64,000 bases of DNA, taken from Oscillospiraceae bacterium (lineage in GTDB: Bacteria; Bacillota; Clostridia; Oscillospirales; Acutalibacteraceae). Positions within the stretch are counted from its first letter, which is position 1. Every line of letters begins with the position of its first letter. Positions 9,104 through 17,100 of this stretch are shown in pieces. The stretch spans positions 372,001 through 436,000 of the forward strand of contig SVOT01000001.1 in assembly GCA_015066225.1 (NCBI GenBank), in the 5' to 3' direction. The notes beneath the pieces were generated by a model, which was not told the DNA's origin, did not search any database, and saw only the letters and a list, made by a program, of their open reading frames with translations. The translations under genes were made by a program, and so were the position numbers.

Positions 9104-9986
9104 TTTTTCCCTCATCTTCTTTTTTGCTTTTCTTTTTCAACTTTTTCACTTTACCGAGTCTGCCCTCAGCCTTATTGGGTACCAGCTCACCAAGAAGAAA
9201 TTCTCGAAGCTTTGCAACCGTAACTCCTCTTGTGAGAACACCGTCTTTAGAATATGAAATTGCGCCTGTTTCTTCCGAAACAACAACTACAATTGCATCG
9301 CTGTGTTCACTCATACCAATCGCCGCCCTGTGACGTGTACCCAATTCGCTGTCAAGAGAAGCATTTTGTGTAAGCGGAAGAATACAACCGGCTGAATAAA
9401 TTCTTGCATCCCTAATAACAACGGCACCGTCGTGAAGGGCAGAGTTTTTGAAGAACAAGCCGTTAAACAATTCTGAGGAAGCTTTTGCATCAAGAACCGT
9501 ACCGGTATTTATAACATCCTGAAGAGAAGCTTCCTTTTCAAAAACTACAAGAGCACCTGTTTTGCTCTCGCTCATATCGCCTGCGGCTTTGCAGAAGCTG
9601 TTAACTGCATTGCTCAGAGTCTTTTCATAGGATGCGTCATTCTTACCACCAAACAACGATATATTTGAAAGTGAACGTCTGCCGAATCTTTCAAGGATGC
9701 TTCTTATTTCGGGTGAGAAAAGAACAACAAGAATAATGAGTGAATTCTCAATCAGCTTATTCATAAGAAATTCACTGGCTTCCATATTAAAGAGCTTGAC
9801 AAGACCGTAAATTACAACAAGAAGAATTACGCCTTTTATAATCTGAGAGGTTCTTGACCCTCTGATAATTTTGATTCCCTCGTAGATAATGAAGGTAACA
9901 AGCAATATATCAGGTAAGTCTGACAATATATCAAAGCTCATTAAAGCACCGCTGACTTTTTCAATAAAGTTAGCTATTGAACCCAT
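9087..9986 (-). CDS. cdaA: Diadenylate cyclase CdaA (membrane DAC enzyme)
   Basis: CdaA joins two ATP into the second messenger c-di-AMP, which controls potassium/osmolyte balance and cell wall state. Three hydrophobic segments span about residues 26-95. The DisA_N catalytic domain follows, with DGA at 186-188 and RHR at 218-220, the two active-site motifs. The chosen start (MGSIANF) sits 7-8 nt after AGGCGG, giving 299 residues; a longer frame up to 10067 would overlap the upstream gene and lacks a site. A Lys/Glu-rich tail of about 25 residues at the C-terminus is an extra compared with the core enzyme. Confidence 0.95.
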   Translation of the reverse strand: MGSIANFIEKVSGALMSFDILSDLPDILLVTFIIYEGIKIIRGSRTSQIIKGVILLVVIYGLVKLFNMEASEFLMNKLIENSLIILVVLFSPEIRSILERFGRRSLSNISLFGGKNDASYEKTLSNAVNSFCKAAGDMSESKTGALVVFEKEASLQDVINTGTVLDAKASSELFNGLFFKNSALHDGAVVIRDARIYSAGCILPLTQNASLDSELGTRHRAAIGMSEHSDAIVVVVSEETGAISYSKDGVLTRGVTVAKLREFLLGELVPNKAEGRLGKVKKLKKKSKKEDEGKNETEN

Positions 9987-10038
9987 TATTGCACCGCCTT
10001 TATTTTCGTTTCTGCATAAAATTATCCAATATATTGTA

Positions 10039-10067
10039 ATTATATCATATAATTTCAGATAATGCAA
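10039..10067 (-). promoter_or_regulatory. Promoter for the cdaA operon (extended -10)
   Basis: On the minus strand TTGCAT (10067-10062) lies 17 nt before TATAAT (10044-10039), and the -10 is preceded by TGA, giving an extended -10 box. It overlaps the last codons of the cysteine desulfurase gene and sits about 53 nt ahead of the cdaA start. The -35 match is weak; the -10 is perfect. Confidence 0.6.
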
Positions 10068-11193
10068 TTTTTCTGAGTAATTTTAACACAATATTTATAT
10101 CTTTTTTTGAGTTGTTTAAGGATGGTGATACACGCACCGCACCAACACCGCCGGTTGAGTAATGACTGTGGGCATAGGGCGAACAATGAAAGCCCCCGCG
10201 AACGGCAATTCCGTTGCGTGCCAGAGCAGAGGCAACCCTCTCGCTATGCACGCCTTTGACGTTGAAGCTGACTATCGGTGCATAGTGCAATTCATCATAT
10301 TTTTCTCTGTAAAGCTCTATTCCGTCAATGCTTTTCAAGCCGTAAAAAAGCTCTTTGCAAAGCGCGGTTTCATAATCAAAAATTCTTTTGACGCCAATTT
10401 TGTTTACTATGTCTATCCCCTTTGACAGCCCACATATCCCCGGTACGTTCAGAGTGCCGCTTTCAAGTCTTTCAGGGTAAACATCGGGCTGATATTTTTC
10501 AAAAGATAACGAGCCCGTGCCACCACTTATAATCGGCTCAAAATCAAGATTTCTGTGCAACAAAGCTCCTGTTCCCATGGGTCCCAGAAGCCCTTTATGA
10601 CCCGGTAAGCAAAGGCAGTCTATGCCTTGATTTTTCATATCAATTTCAATGTACCCCGCACCCTGTGCACCGTCAACAAAAAAAAGACTTCCGTTTTGGT
10701 GGGCAGCCTCAGCGAGCGCCTTAATCGGGAGTATATTTCCAAAAACGTTAGAAACCGCAGTTACAATGCAAACCTTAGTATTTTCCCTTAATTCTTTTTT
10801 AAAATTCCATAACGTTTCTTCATCGGTTTTCCCGACCTTGAAAACAGAATAATCTGCAATTTCCAACCGTTCAAGATAATGAACGGGTCTTGCTACGGAA
10901 TTGTGCTCCAGCGAAGAAATTACAATATGCTCCCCTTTTTTCACAATTCCCTGAATTGCAACATTCAATGCATAGGTGCAGTTAGGGAAAAAGCTGACAA
11001 ATTCACTGCCATAGCCGTTAAAAAAACGGTTTAATTTCTCCCTTGCCTCGTACACCTTCATAGCCGAACGAACCGACAAATCATGACCGCTTCTGCCGGG
11101 ATTTGCACCATAGAGAGTAAACGCCTCATTGACCGCCCTTATGACCTCAAAGGGCTTGGGATAGCTTGTGGCGGCATTATCAAAATAAATCAC
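10045..11193 (-). CDS. Class V aminotransferase fold, cysteine desulfurase family
   Basis: This 382-residue PLP enzyme has the Schiff-base lysine in LPGHKG (Lys200) and an active-site Cys in RGGFHCSPYAH (Cys337), preceded by an SGGTGSLS phosphate-binding segment. These features match the cysteine desulfurase-like group that is often paired with DUF3343, rather than housekeeping IscS or SufS. It would release sulfur (or selenium) from cysteine (or selenocysteine) as an enzyme-bound persulfide. The start is a GTG overlapping the DUF3343 stop by 4 nt with no good site of its own, so translation is probably coupled. No suf or isc scaffold gene is nearby. Confidence 0.88.
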   Translation of the reverse strand: MIYFDNAATSYPKPFEVIRAVNEAFTLYGANPGRSGHDLSVRSAMKVYEAREKLNRFFNGYGSEFVSFFPNCTYALNVAIQGIVKKGEHIVISSLEHNSVARPVHYLERLEIADYSVFKVGKTDEETLWNFKKELRENTKVCIVTAVSNVFGNILPIKALAEAAHQNGSLFFVDGAQGAGYIEIDMKNQGIDCLCLPGHKGLLGPMGTGALLHRNLDFEPIISGGTGSLSFEKYQPDVYPERLESGTLNVPGICGLSKGIDIVNKIGVKRIFDYETALCKELFYGLKSIDGIELYREKYDELHYAPIVSFNVKGVHSERVASALARNGIAVRGGFHCSPYAHSHYSTGGVGAVRVSPSLNNSKKDINIVLKLLRKIALSEII

Positions 11194-11420
11194 AACACGT
11201 CACCGAGGTCAACCGTCCCCAAAACCTTTATCCCGTTTTTGTTCAAAAGCGAAAAGCATCTCTTATCAATATCATTAACATAAATAACATACCCGCATCC
11301 TTCATCCTCTTCAGGTGAAGGATTGCGGGTAAGATACGCTTTATATCCGTTTTTCTGCAAAAGGTCCCGCCCCTTCATAGCATAAGTTACAGAGGCGACC
11401 TTTATGCCTTTTTTGTTCAT
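11190..11420 (-). CDS. DUF3343 small protein, putative sulfur/selenium carrier
   Basis: This 76-residue protein has the DUF3343 pattern: a short alpha/beta fold with GIKVASVTYAMKGRDLL at the start and a DEGCGYVIYV core containing a single conserved Cys near residue 42. Family members accompany desulfurase-like enzymes and are proposed to carry sulfur or selenium; this is a family proposal, not proof. Its start codon directly follows the 3' arm and T run of a long hairpin (11424-11480) that includes its GGAAGGGG ribosome-binding site. Confidence 0.82.
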   Translation of the reverse strand: MNKKGIKVASVTYAMKGRDLLQKNGYKAYLTRNPSPEEDEGCGYVIYVNDIDKRCFSLLNKNGIKVLGTVDLGDVL

Positions 11421-11423
11421 AAA

Positions 11424-11480
11424 AAGCCCCTTCCATATTAGGTTCAGGCATAATGCCTTTTACATAATATGCAGGGGCTT
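11424..11480 (-). terminator. Long imperfect hairpin: ispF terminator covering the DUF3343 ribosome-binding site
   Basis: Outer stem AAGCCCC/GGGGCTT (11480-11474 with 11430-11424) continues after a small bulge into CATATTA/TAATATG (71-65 with 40-34). An inner GGCA/TGCC hairpin lies near 11047-11057 offset within 11446-11458. On the minus strand it is followed by a T run and then the ATG of the DUF3343 gene. The 3' arm contains GGAAGGGG, the only good ribosome-binding site for that gene. Confidence 0.65.
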
Positions 11481-11483
11481 GTT

Positions 11484-11957
11484 TTATTGTTCAATAAGCG
11501 CCACACAATGGGCGGAGATACCCTCTTTTCGCCCTGTGAAGCCAAGCTTTTCTTCGGTGGTTGCTTTAACATTTACACAATCAACGTCAACGCCGAGAAC
11601 AGAGGCAATATTTTCCCTCATCCGAGGGATATGGGGTGCCATTTTCGGCATCTGAGCTATAATTGTTGCATCAATATTTACTACCCTGTAGCCTTTTTCA
11701 CGCAAAAGCTCACATACTCTCGCCAGAAGCACAAGACTATCTGCACCTTTATATTTTTCGTCTGTGTCAGGGAAATGCTTTCCGATGTCGCCCAAAGCAG
11801 CAGCCCCAAGAAGACTGTCTGAAATTGCGTGAAGAAGCACATCGGCATCCGAGTGACCCAAAAGACCCTTTTCACAAGGTATTTCTACCCCACCAATGAT
11901 GCATTTTCTGTTTTCAGAGAATGCATGGACATCGTAACCGTGACCTATTCTCAGCAT
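11484..11957 (-). CDS. ispF: 2-C-methyl-D-erythritol 2,4-cyclodiphosphate synthase
   Basis: IspF makes MEcPP in the non-mevalonate (MEP) isoprenoid pathway. The 157-residue protein starts [11 protein letters not shown], with the metal ligands Asp9 and His11. It contains [19 protein letters not shown], then [10 protein letters not shown] and the C-terminal [15 protein letters not shown], all family signatures. The length is normal. It lies 9 nt after the aminotransferase gene and is followed by a hairpin before DUF3343. The ispD partner is not nearby. Confidence 0.96.
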   Translation of the reverse strand: MLRIGHGYDVHAFSENRKCIIGGVEIPCEKGLLGHSDADVLLHAISDSLLGAAALGDIGKHFPDTDEKYKGADSLVLLARVCELLREKGYRVVNIDATIIAQMPKMAPHIPRMRENIASVLGVDVDCVNVKATTEEKLGFTGRKEGISAHCVALIEQ

Positions 11958-11966
11958 AAAATCACC

Positions 11967-13235
11967 TTATTTACTAAGATTTTCAAGACAAGCAAGCTTA
12001 ACCGATGCCACAAGAACATCCATCGCCTGAGAGAGAACCTCGGGTGTGGGGAATGTGGGTGCAATACGGATATTGCTGTCTGAAGGGTCTTTGCCGTAAG
12101 GGAAGGTTGCACCCACGTTTGTGAGCGTAACGCCCGCTTCCTTACAAAGAACGCCAACTCTTGATGCACTGCCACCTGTAACGTCAAGGCTCACAAAATA
12201 ACCGCCGTTGGGAACGTTCCACTCTGCAATACCAAGACCGCTGAGCTCGGAGTTAAGCTTATCTACAACTGCATCAAATTTGGGCTTGAGAATTTTTGCG
12301 TGAAGCTGCATATGCGCCTTTATGCCCTCAACGTCTTTAAAAAATCTGACGTGACGGAGCATATTGACTTTATCATAGCTTATTGACTGAATTGTCAATC
12401 TTTTGAGTATTTCTTTAATGTTTTCAACAGATGATGCAAGGCATGCCACACCCGCACCGGGGTATGAAATTTTGGAGGTTGAAGCAACCTCAATAACCAT
12501 ATTTTTGTTTCTTTCGGGAAGAACGTCAAAGATATTGACAAGCTCATCTGATTTCTCGGTAAGGTCGTGAACAATATATGCATTATCCCAGATAATTCTG
12601 AAATCATCTGCGGCTGTTTCGAGATTTGCAATTCTTTTTACTGTTTCTGCAGAGAACGTGATACCCTGTGGGTTAGAGTATTTGGGAACACAGAACATAC
12701 CCTTGACAGAGCTGTCTTTAACAGCCTCTTCAATGGCATCCATATCGGGACCCTCCGCCGTCATGGGAATGTTAACCATCTCGATGCCGAGATACTCACA
12801 GATTGCAAAATGTCTGTCGTAGCCGGGACAGGGACAAAGGAATTTAACCTTACCCTGCTGTGACCAAGGGGTGAAGCCTGCACCCATAAACATACACTGT
12901 GCAACGTAATCAAACATCATAGAAAGGCTTGAGTTGCCGCCGACAATAACGTTTTCAGGCTTAACCTCAAGAAGGTCTGCAAAAAGCTTTTTGCACTCGG
13001 GGATACCGTCAAGAATACCGTAGTTTCTGACATCCATACCGTTTTCACATTTAAAGTTGCCATCTTCAAAAACGCTCATCATACCATCGGAAATATCAAG
13101 CTGATCTGCACCGGGCTTGCCTCTTGACATATCGATAGAAAGCCCTTTTGATTTAAGAGCCTCATACTCTGATTTTACGTTATTTAAACAGATGAGCAAT
13201 TCATCCTTAGTCATAGAAAGATATGATTTAGCCAT
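11967..13235 (-). CDS. Class I aminotransferase (MocR-like aspartate aminotransferase group)
   Basis: The 422-residue PLP enzyme has the N-terminal MSRGKPGADQLD motif and substrate/PLP contacts KYSNPQGIT and WDNAYIVHDL. The Schiff-base lysine is in EVASTSKISYPGAG (Lys255). This pattern matches the aminotransferase subfamily related to MocR C-terminal domains, some members of which are aspartate aminotransferases; the exact substrate is not certain. There is no DNA-binding domain. It starts at an ATG after GGAG, downstream of a strong promoter, and probably shares its transcript with ispF. Confidence 0.88.
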   Translation of the reverse strand: MAKSYLSMTKDELLICLNNVKSEYEALKSKGLSIDMSRGKPGADQLDISDGMMSVFEDGNFKCENGMDVRNYGILDGIPECKKLFADLLEVKPENVIVGGNSSLSMMFDYVAQCMFMGAGFTPWSQQGKVKFLCPCPGYDRHFAICEYLGIEMVNIPMTAEGPDMDAIEEAVKDSSVKGMFCVPKYSNPQGITFSAETVKRIANLETAADDFRIIWDNAYIVHDLTEKSDELVNIFDVLPERNKNMVIEVASTSKISYPGAGVACLASSVENIKEILKRLTIQSISYDKVNMLRHVRFFKDVEGIKAHMQLHAKILKPKFDAVVDKLNSELSGLGIAEWNVPNGGYFVSLDVTGGSASRVGVLCKEAGVTLTNVGATFPYGKDPSDSNIRIAPTFPTPEVLSQAMDVLVASVKLACLENLSK

Positions 13236-13267
13236 AAATTTTCTCCATTTTCTGATTTATCCGAATA

Positions 13268-13296
13268 ATTATAGCAAAAGTATTATCTTTTGTAAA
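13268..13296 (-). promoter_or_regulatory. Sigma-A promoter for the aminotransferase-ispF operon
   Basis: On the minus strand TTTACA (13296-13291) and a perfect TATAAT (13273-13268) are spaced by 17 nt, ending 32 nt before the start codon. It faces away from the plus-strand promoter at 13361-13389 in the same 184-bp divergent gap. Confidence 0.75.
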
Positions 13297-13360
13297 CTGT
13301 TTTTATGCTTTATATAATAATTTTTATTAAAAAGTGACCTATTAATAAATCCAATATCTA

Positions 13361-13389
13361 TTGTAACTTTCTGCAATATGCTGTATAAT
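13361..13389 (+). promoter_or_regulatory. Sigma-A promoter for the flavoprotein pair
   Basis: TTGTAA (13361-13366) and perfect TATAAT (13384-13389) are separated by 17 nt, 30 nt before the ATG at 13420. The gene also has a strong AGGGAGG site at 13406-13412. Confidence 0.75.
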
Positions 13390-13419
13390 ATTATACCGTA
13401 AAATTAGGGAGGTGTTAAG

Positions 13420-14634
13420 ATGCACAGAAAAATTGCCGTTATCGGCGCAGGTGCTTCGGGGTTAAGTGCCGCAATTCAGGCAAAAGAAGAAAGCTCTGAA
13501 TTCTCGGTAACAGTTTTCGAAAGGCTCCCCAAAGCCGCTAAGAAAATCCTCGCAACCGGTAACGGAAGGTGTAATTTCACCAACTGCAACCTTTCACCCA
13601 AGCATTTTTACGGAAATATTTCTTTCTTGAAATCCGTATTGACCTCCCCCTTCTCTGACAGCGAAGGCTTCTTCCGCAGACTTGGTGTTTTAACGTATAT
13701 TGAGGATGAACGTGTATATCCTCGTTCGCAACAGGCCTCTGCAATTCGTGAGGCTTTGCTTTCAAAAGCAGAAAGCTGTGGGGTCAAAATAATTGTCGAT
13801 GCACCCGTTGATAAAGTAACCCGAAAAAATAATTCTTTTGTTATAAACAACGAAACGTTCGATGCCGTAATAATCAGCGGTGGCGGAAAAGCCTCACCCG
13901 TTCACGGGTCAGACGGCTCAGCGTATTCCCTTCTGACCTGCTTCGGTCACACCTTGACCCCTCTCTATCCCGCATTAAACGGCATATTAACCGCCGACAA
14001 AACGCTGAATTCTCTCAAGGGTGTGCGTGCAGAATGCGGCGTTGAGCTTTTTTCGGGCAACACACTCCTGGGCTATGAAACCGGCGAGGTTCAATTCACG
14101 GATAAAGCAATTTCGGGCATACCGGTTATGAACCTTTCCCATCTTTGTGAAAACCGTAAAAATCTGAAAATAGTTCTTGACCTTTGTCCCGAATACTCAG
14201 AGCAAGAATTAAGAGAACACCTCATTCTGACTGCACAATCCACTATTCCCTCAAATTTTGAAACAGTTCTGAACGGCATTATAAACTCAAAGCTCGGTTA
14301 TATTATTATGAACAGAGCAAGCATAAATGCACAAACAAAATGCCGTGATATATCAAATAAAAAAATATGCGACTGTGTCACACATATAAAGAGCTTCGAG
14401 GTTCCTCTAAAATGTGTCAAGGGCTTTGACAGCGCCCAGATTACAAAGGGCGGTATAAAAACCGATGAATTTTTTACAGACACTTTAATGTCAAAAAAAC
14501 AAAAAGGTGTTTTCGCCTGTGGTGAAATTCTTGATATTCACGGTGATTGCGGCGGGTACAATCTGCATCTTGCGTGGACAACCGGCAGAATTGCAGGTGC
14601 GGGTGCAATCGCATACTTAGAAAATAAGGAATAA
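13420..14634 (+). CDS. HI0933/BaiN-family FAD-dependent oxidoreductase
   Basis: The 404-residue flavoprotein opens with a dinucleotide-binding GAGASG (residues 9-14). It has the family segments KILATGNGRCNFTN, VISGGGKASPVHGSDG and a C-terminal FACGEILDIHGDCGGYNLHLAW. This is the HI0933-like family, which includes the BaiN bile-acid reductase of gut clostridia. Most members are uncharacterised, so the bile-acid role should not be assumed. It is followed by a second flavoprotein after 3 nt, suggesting one operon. Confidence 0.9.
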   Translation: MHRKIAVIGAGASGLSAAIQAKEESSEFSVTVFERLPKAAKKILATGNGRCNFTNCNLSPKHFYGNISFLKSVLTSPFSDSEGFFRRLGVLTYIEDERVYPRSQQASAIREALLSKAESCGVKIIVDAPVDKVTRKNNSFVINNETFDAVIISGGGKASPVHGSDGSAYSLLTCFGHTLTPLYPALNGILTADKTLNSLKGVRAECGVELFSGNTLLGYETGEVQFTDKAISGIPVMNLSHLCENRKNLKIVLDLCPEYSEQELREHLILTAQSTIPSNFETVLNGIINSKLGYIIMNRASINAQTKCRDISNKKICDCVTHIKSFEVPLKCVKGFDSAQITKGGIKTDEFFTDTLMSKKQKGVFACGEILDIHGDCGGYNLHLAWTTGRIAGAGAIAYLENKE

Positions 14635-14637
14635 GAT

Positions 14638-16236
14638 ATGATTAGAGTTAACGAAATCAAAATGCCTCTGGGTGCCTGTGAGAATGAAGTTAAAACGGCA
14701 ACAGCCAAAGCCTTGAAAATCAGAGAGAGCGACATAAAAAGCTTTTCGCTTGCAAGGCGTTCCATTGATTCAAGGAAAAAGGATAACATAATACTCGTTT
14801 ATTCTGCTGAAATTGAAACAGACCTTGACGAAGAGAAAATCGTTGCATCATTTCCCAAAAGTAAGGCATTTGTAACGCAAAAATACGAATATGTTTTGCC
14901 CGAGGCAAAAAGGAAATTCCCGCTACGCCCCGTTGTTGCGGGCTTTGGCCCCGCCGGAATGTTTGCGGCGTTAACCCTTGCAAAGGCGGGGCTCAGACCC
15001 ATTGTTCTTGAAAGAGGCTCCGCCGTTGAAGAAAGAACGAGACAGGTTGAATTCTTCTGGTCAAAAAGAATTCTTGACTCAAACTCCAACGTTCAATTCG
15101 GCGAGGGTGGCGCAGGCACTTTTTCTGACGGCAAGCTGACAACAGGCATAAAAGACGGCAGATGCCGAGAGGTTTTTCTGCGATTTGCAGAATTCGGTGC
15201 TCCGGAAGAAATACTTTACTCTGCAACACCCCACATCGGCACAGATAGGCTCAAAACAGTTGTCAGAAACCTCAGAAACAAGGTTATTGAATTGGGCGGT
15301 GAAATAAAATTCAACACCCAATTAACCGACATTATAATAGCAAACGGCTTTGTTCAGGGCATCACCTACAAAAACCCGGATGGCACAACAAACGACATCG
15401 AAACAGATGCTTTAATTCTTGCCATCGGTCATTCTGCAAGAGATACATTCGAGCTTGTTTACAGAAAAGGGCTTGAAATAACACAGAAGCCTTTCTCTGT
15501 CGGCACAAGAATCGAACACCCGCAGGAGCACATCAACAAAGCACAATACGGTATGCTTTGGAACTCCCCTCTGCTCCCTGCAGCAGATTACAAGCTCGCT
15601 TGCCATCCTGCCCACGGCAGAGGACTTTACACCTTCTGTATGTGCCCCGGCGGAACGGTAGTTGCCGCATCTTCGGAAGAGGGCGGAATGGTTGTTAACG
15701 GTATGAGCGAATACGCCCGTGACAAGGAAAACGCAAACTGCGCTTTGCTTGTGGGAATCGAGCCACCTTTTGAAAGCGACCACCCCCTTGCAGGTATGTA
15801 TCTGCAACGTGAAATCGAACAAAAGGCATTCAGACTAGGCGGCGGTGACTACACCGCACCCGCACAGCTTCTTGGTGATTTTCTCAAAGATACACCTTCA
15901 ACAAAGCTCGGTGCTGTTAACCCCTCTTGCCCCACAGGTGTCACAATGACGGATATACGCAGGGTTTTGCCGAAAAAGGTTACAGACACCATAGCGGGTG
16001 CAATAAATGATTTTGACAGCAAGCTCCACGGCTTTAACCTTTACGATGCTGTGCTGACTGCACCCGAATCAAGAAGCTCATCCCCCATCAGAATTATGCG
16101 TGACGAATTTTTCCAGGCAACAAGGCTGAGAGGTCTTTACCCCTGCGGCGAGGGAGCAGGCTACGCAGGCGGAATTGTATCGGCGGCTGTTGACGGCATA
16201 CGATGTGCCGAAGCTGTTCTCAGCGGAGAATATTAA
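14638..16236 (+). CDS. FAD-dependent dehydrogenase, COG2509-like
   Basis: The 532-residue protein has an N-terminal extension of about 95 residues and then a Rossmann GFGPAG (102-107). A conserved VQFGEGGAGTFSDGKLTT stretch, a KPFSVGTRIEHPQ segment and a C-terminal YPCGEGAGYAGGIVSAAVDG FAD-contact region follow. These are hallmarks of the uncharacterised COG2509 dehydrogenases common in Firmicutes. Its length is typical. The ATG lies close to the previous stop and is probably translated from the same message. Its terminator-like hairpin merges with the start of the next gene. Confidence 0.9.
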   Translation: MIRVNEIKMPLGACENEVKTATAKALKIRESDIKSFSLARRSIDSRKKDNIILVYSAEIETDLDEEKIVASFPKSKAFVTQKYEYVLPEAKRKFPLRPVVAGFGPAGMFAALTLAKAGLRPIVLERGSAVEERTRQVEFFWSKRILDSNSNVQFGEGGAGTFSDGKLTTGIKDGRCREVFLRFAEFGAPEEILYSATPHIGTDRLKTVVRNLRNKVIELGGEIKFNTQLTDIIIANGFVQGITYKNPDGTTNDIETDALILAIGHSARDTFELVYRKGLEITQKPFSVGTRIEHPQEHINKAQYGMLWNSPLLPAADYKLACHPAHGRGLYTFCMCPGGTVVAASSEEGGMVVNGMSEYARDKENANCALLVGIEPPFESDHPLAGMYLQREIEQKAFRLGGGDYTAPAQLLGDFLKDTPSTKLGAVNPSCPTGVTMTDIRRVLPKKVTDTIAGAINDFDSKLHGFNLYDAVLTAPESRSSSPIRIMRDEFFQATRLRGLYPCGEGAGYAGGIVSAAVDGIRCAEAVLSGEY

Positions 16237-16242
16237 GAATAG

Positions 16243-16286
16243 AAAAACCACCACAGGAATATTTATTTCCGAGGTGGTTTTTTGTT
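16243..16286 (+). terminator. Terminator-like hairpin overlapping the next gene's start
   Basis: AAAAACCACC (16243-16252) pairs with GGTGGTTTTT (16273-16282), with an inner GGAA/TTCC stem, followed by a T run. It would end transcription of the flavoprotein pair. The GAGGTGG in the 3' arm is also the only plausible ribosome-binding site of the deacetylase, whose TTG start falls in the T run. Confidence 0.75.
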
Positions 16287-17040
16287 TGTAAAAGTAATTA
16301 AACTCAAATCGATAATTGCTGTTTTTGTTTTATTTGTTATTACTCTAACCGTTTCCGTCACACTCAGAAGCATCAGCACAACGGCATCAACAGTTGAAAG
16401 AAAGCTGCCGATTTACAGTGTGCAGACAAACGAAAAGAAAATTGCAATAACCTTTGATGCCGCCTGGAGTGCAGAGGACACAAAGGATCTTATCGCAATT
16501 CTCAAAAAACACAATGCAAAAATCACGGTTTTTGCCGTTGGTGAATGGGTCACGAGAAATCCCGAAGCCATTAAAGCGTTTTATGAAAACGGTCACGAAA
16601 TCGGCAACCACTCTGCCACACATCCCGCTTTCAGCAAGCTGAGCCGTGAAGAAATACGAAAAGAAATTGTTGATTGCAACAACGAAATAAAAAAAATTAC
16701 AGGCAAAAGCCCAAAAACTGTCAGAGCCCCCAGCGGCGACTATGACAACAAAAGTGCGGAAGTAACAGAAAGCCTCGGAATGAAAATGATTCAATGGGAT
16801 GTTGACAGCTTGGATTACAAAGGTTTATCAACTGATGAAATATATAACAGAATTACAGGCAAAGTACAGAACGGGTCGATCGTTTTATTCCACAACGGAG
16901 TTGAAAACACACCCGAGTCACTTGATAAAATACTCACTAAACTAGAAAAAGACGGCTACGAATTCGTAACCGTCAGCGAATTGATTTATTGGAATGATTA
17001 TGAGATTGACTATACAGGAAAACAAATAAAGCTTAATTAG
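16282..17040 (+). CDS. PdaB-like polysaccharide deacetylase
   Basis: A membrane-anchored (helix about residues 10-28) NodB-fold deacetylase of 252 residues. Motifs seen are ITFDAAW (motif 1, with Ala after the Asp as in PdaB-type proteins), GNHSATHP (metal His residues), VRAPSGDYD, and ILFHNG-like IVLFHNG near the end. PdaB proteins act on spore-associated peptidoglycan in Bacillus, so a sporulation role is plausible. The start is an in-frame TTG four nt after GAGGTGG, both inside a terminator-like hairpin; no in-frame ATG precedes the catalytic domain. Confidence 0.85.
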   Translation: MFVKVIKLKSIIAVFVLFVITLTVSVTLRSISTTASTVERKLPIYSVQTNEKKIAITFDAAWSAEDTKDLIAILKKHNAKITVFAVGEWVTRNPEAIKAFYENGHEIGNHSATHPAFSKLSREEIRKEIVDCNNEIKKITGKSPKTVRAPSGDYDNKSAEVTESLGMKMIQWDVDSLDYKGLSTDEIYNRITGKVQNGSIVLFHNGVENTPESLDKILTKLEKDGYEFVTVSELIYWNDYEIDYTGKQIKLN

Positions 17041-17050
17041 GCTAAATGAT

Positions 17051-17082
17051 AAAAGGTGCTTCCGAAACGAAAGCACCTTTTT
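17051..17082. terminator. Bidirectional terminator between the deacetylase and the PHP gene
   Basis: AAAAGGTGCTT pairs with AAGCACCTTTT around a nine-base loop, with T runs on both strands. It serves the plus-strand deacetylase and the converging minus-strand PHP/rpoD transcript. Confidence 0.85.
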
Positions 17083-17100
17083 CATCATTAATATTCAGAA

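Noticed and set aside
9987..10067. Longer N-terminus for CdaA
   Set aside because: The extension overlaps the desulfurase and the promoter and lacks a site; MGSIANF has AGGCGG in place and gives the normal fold start.
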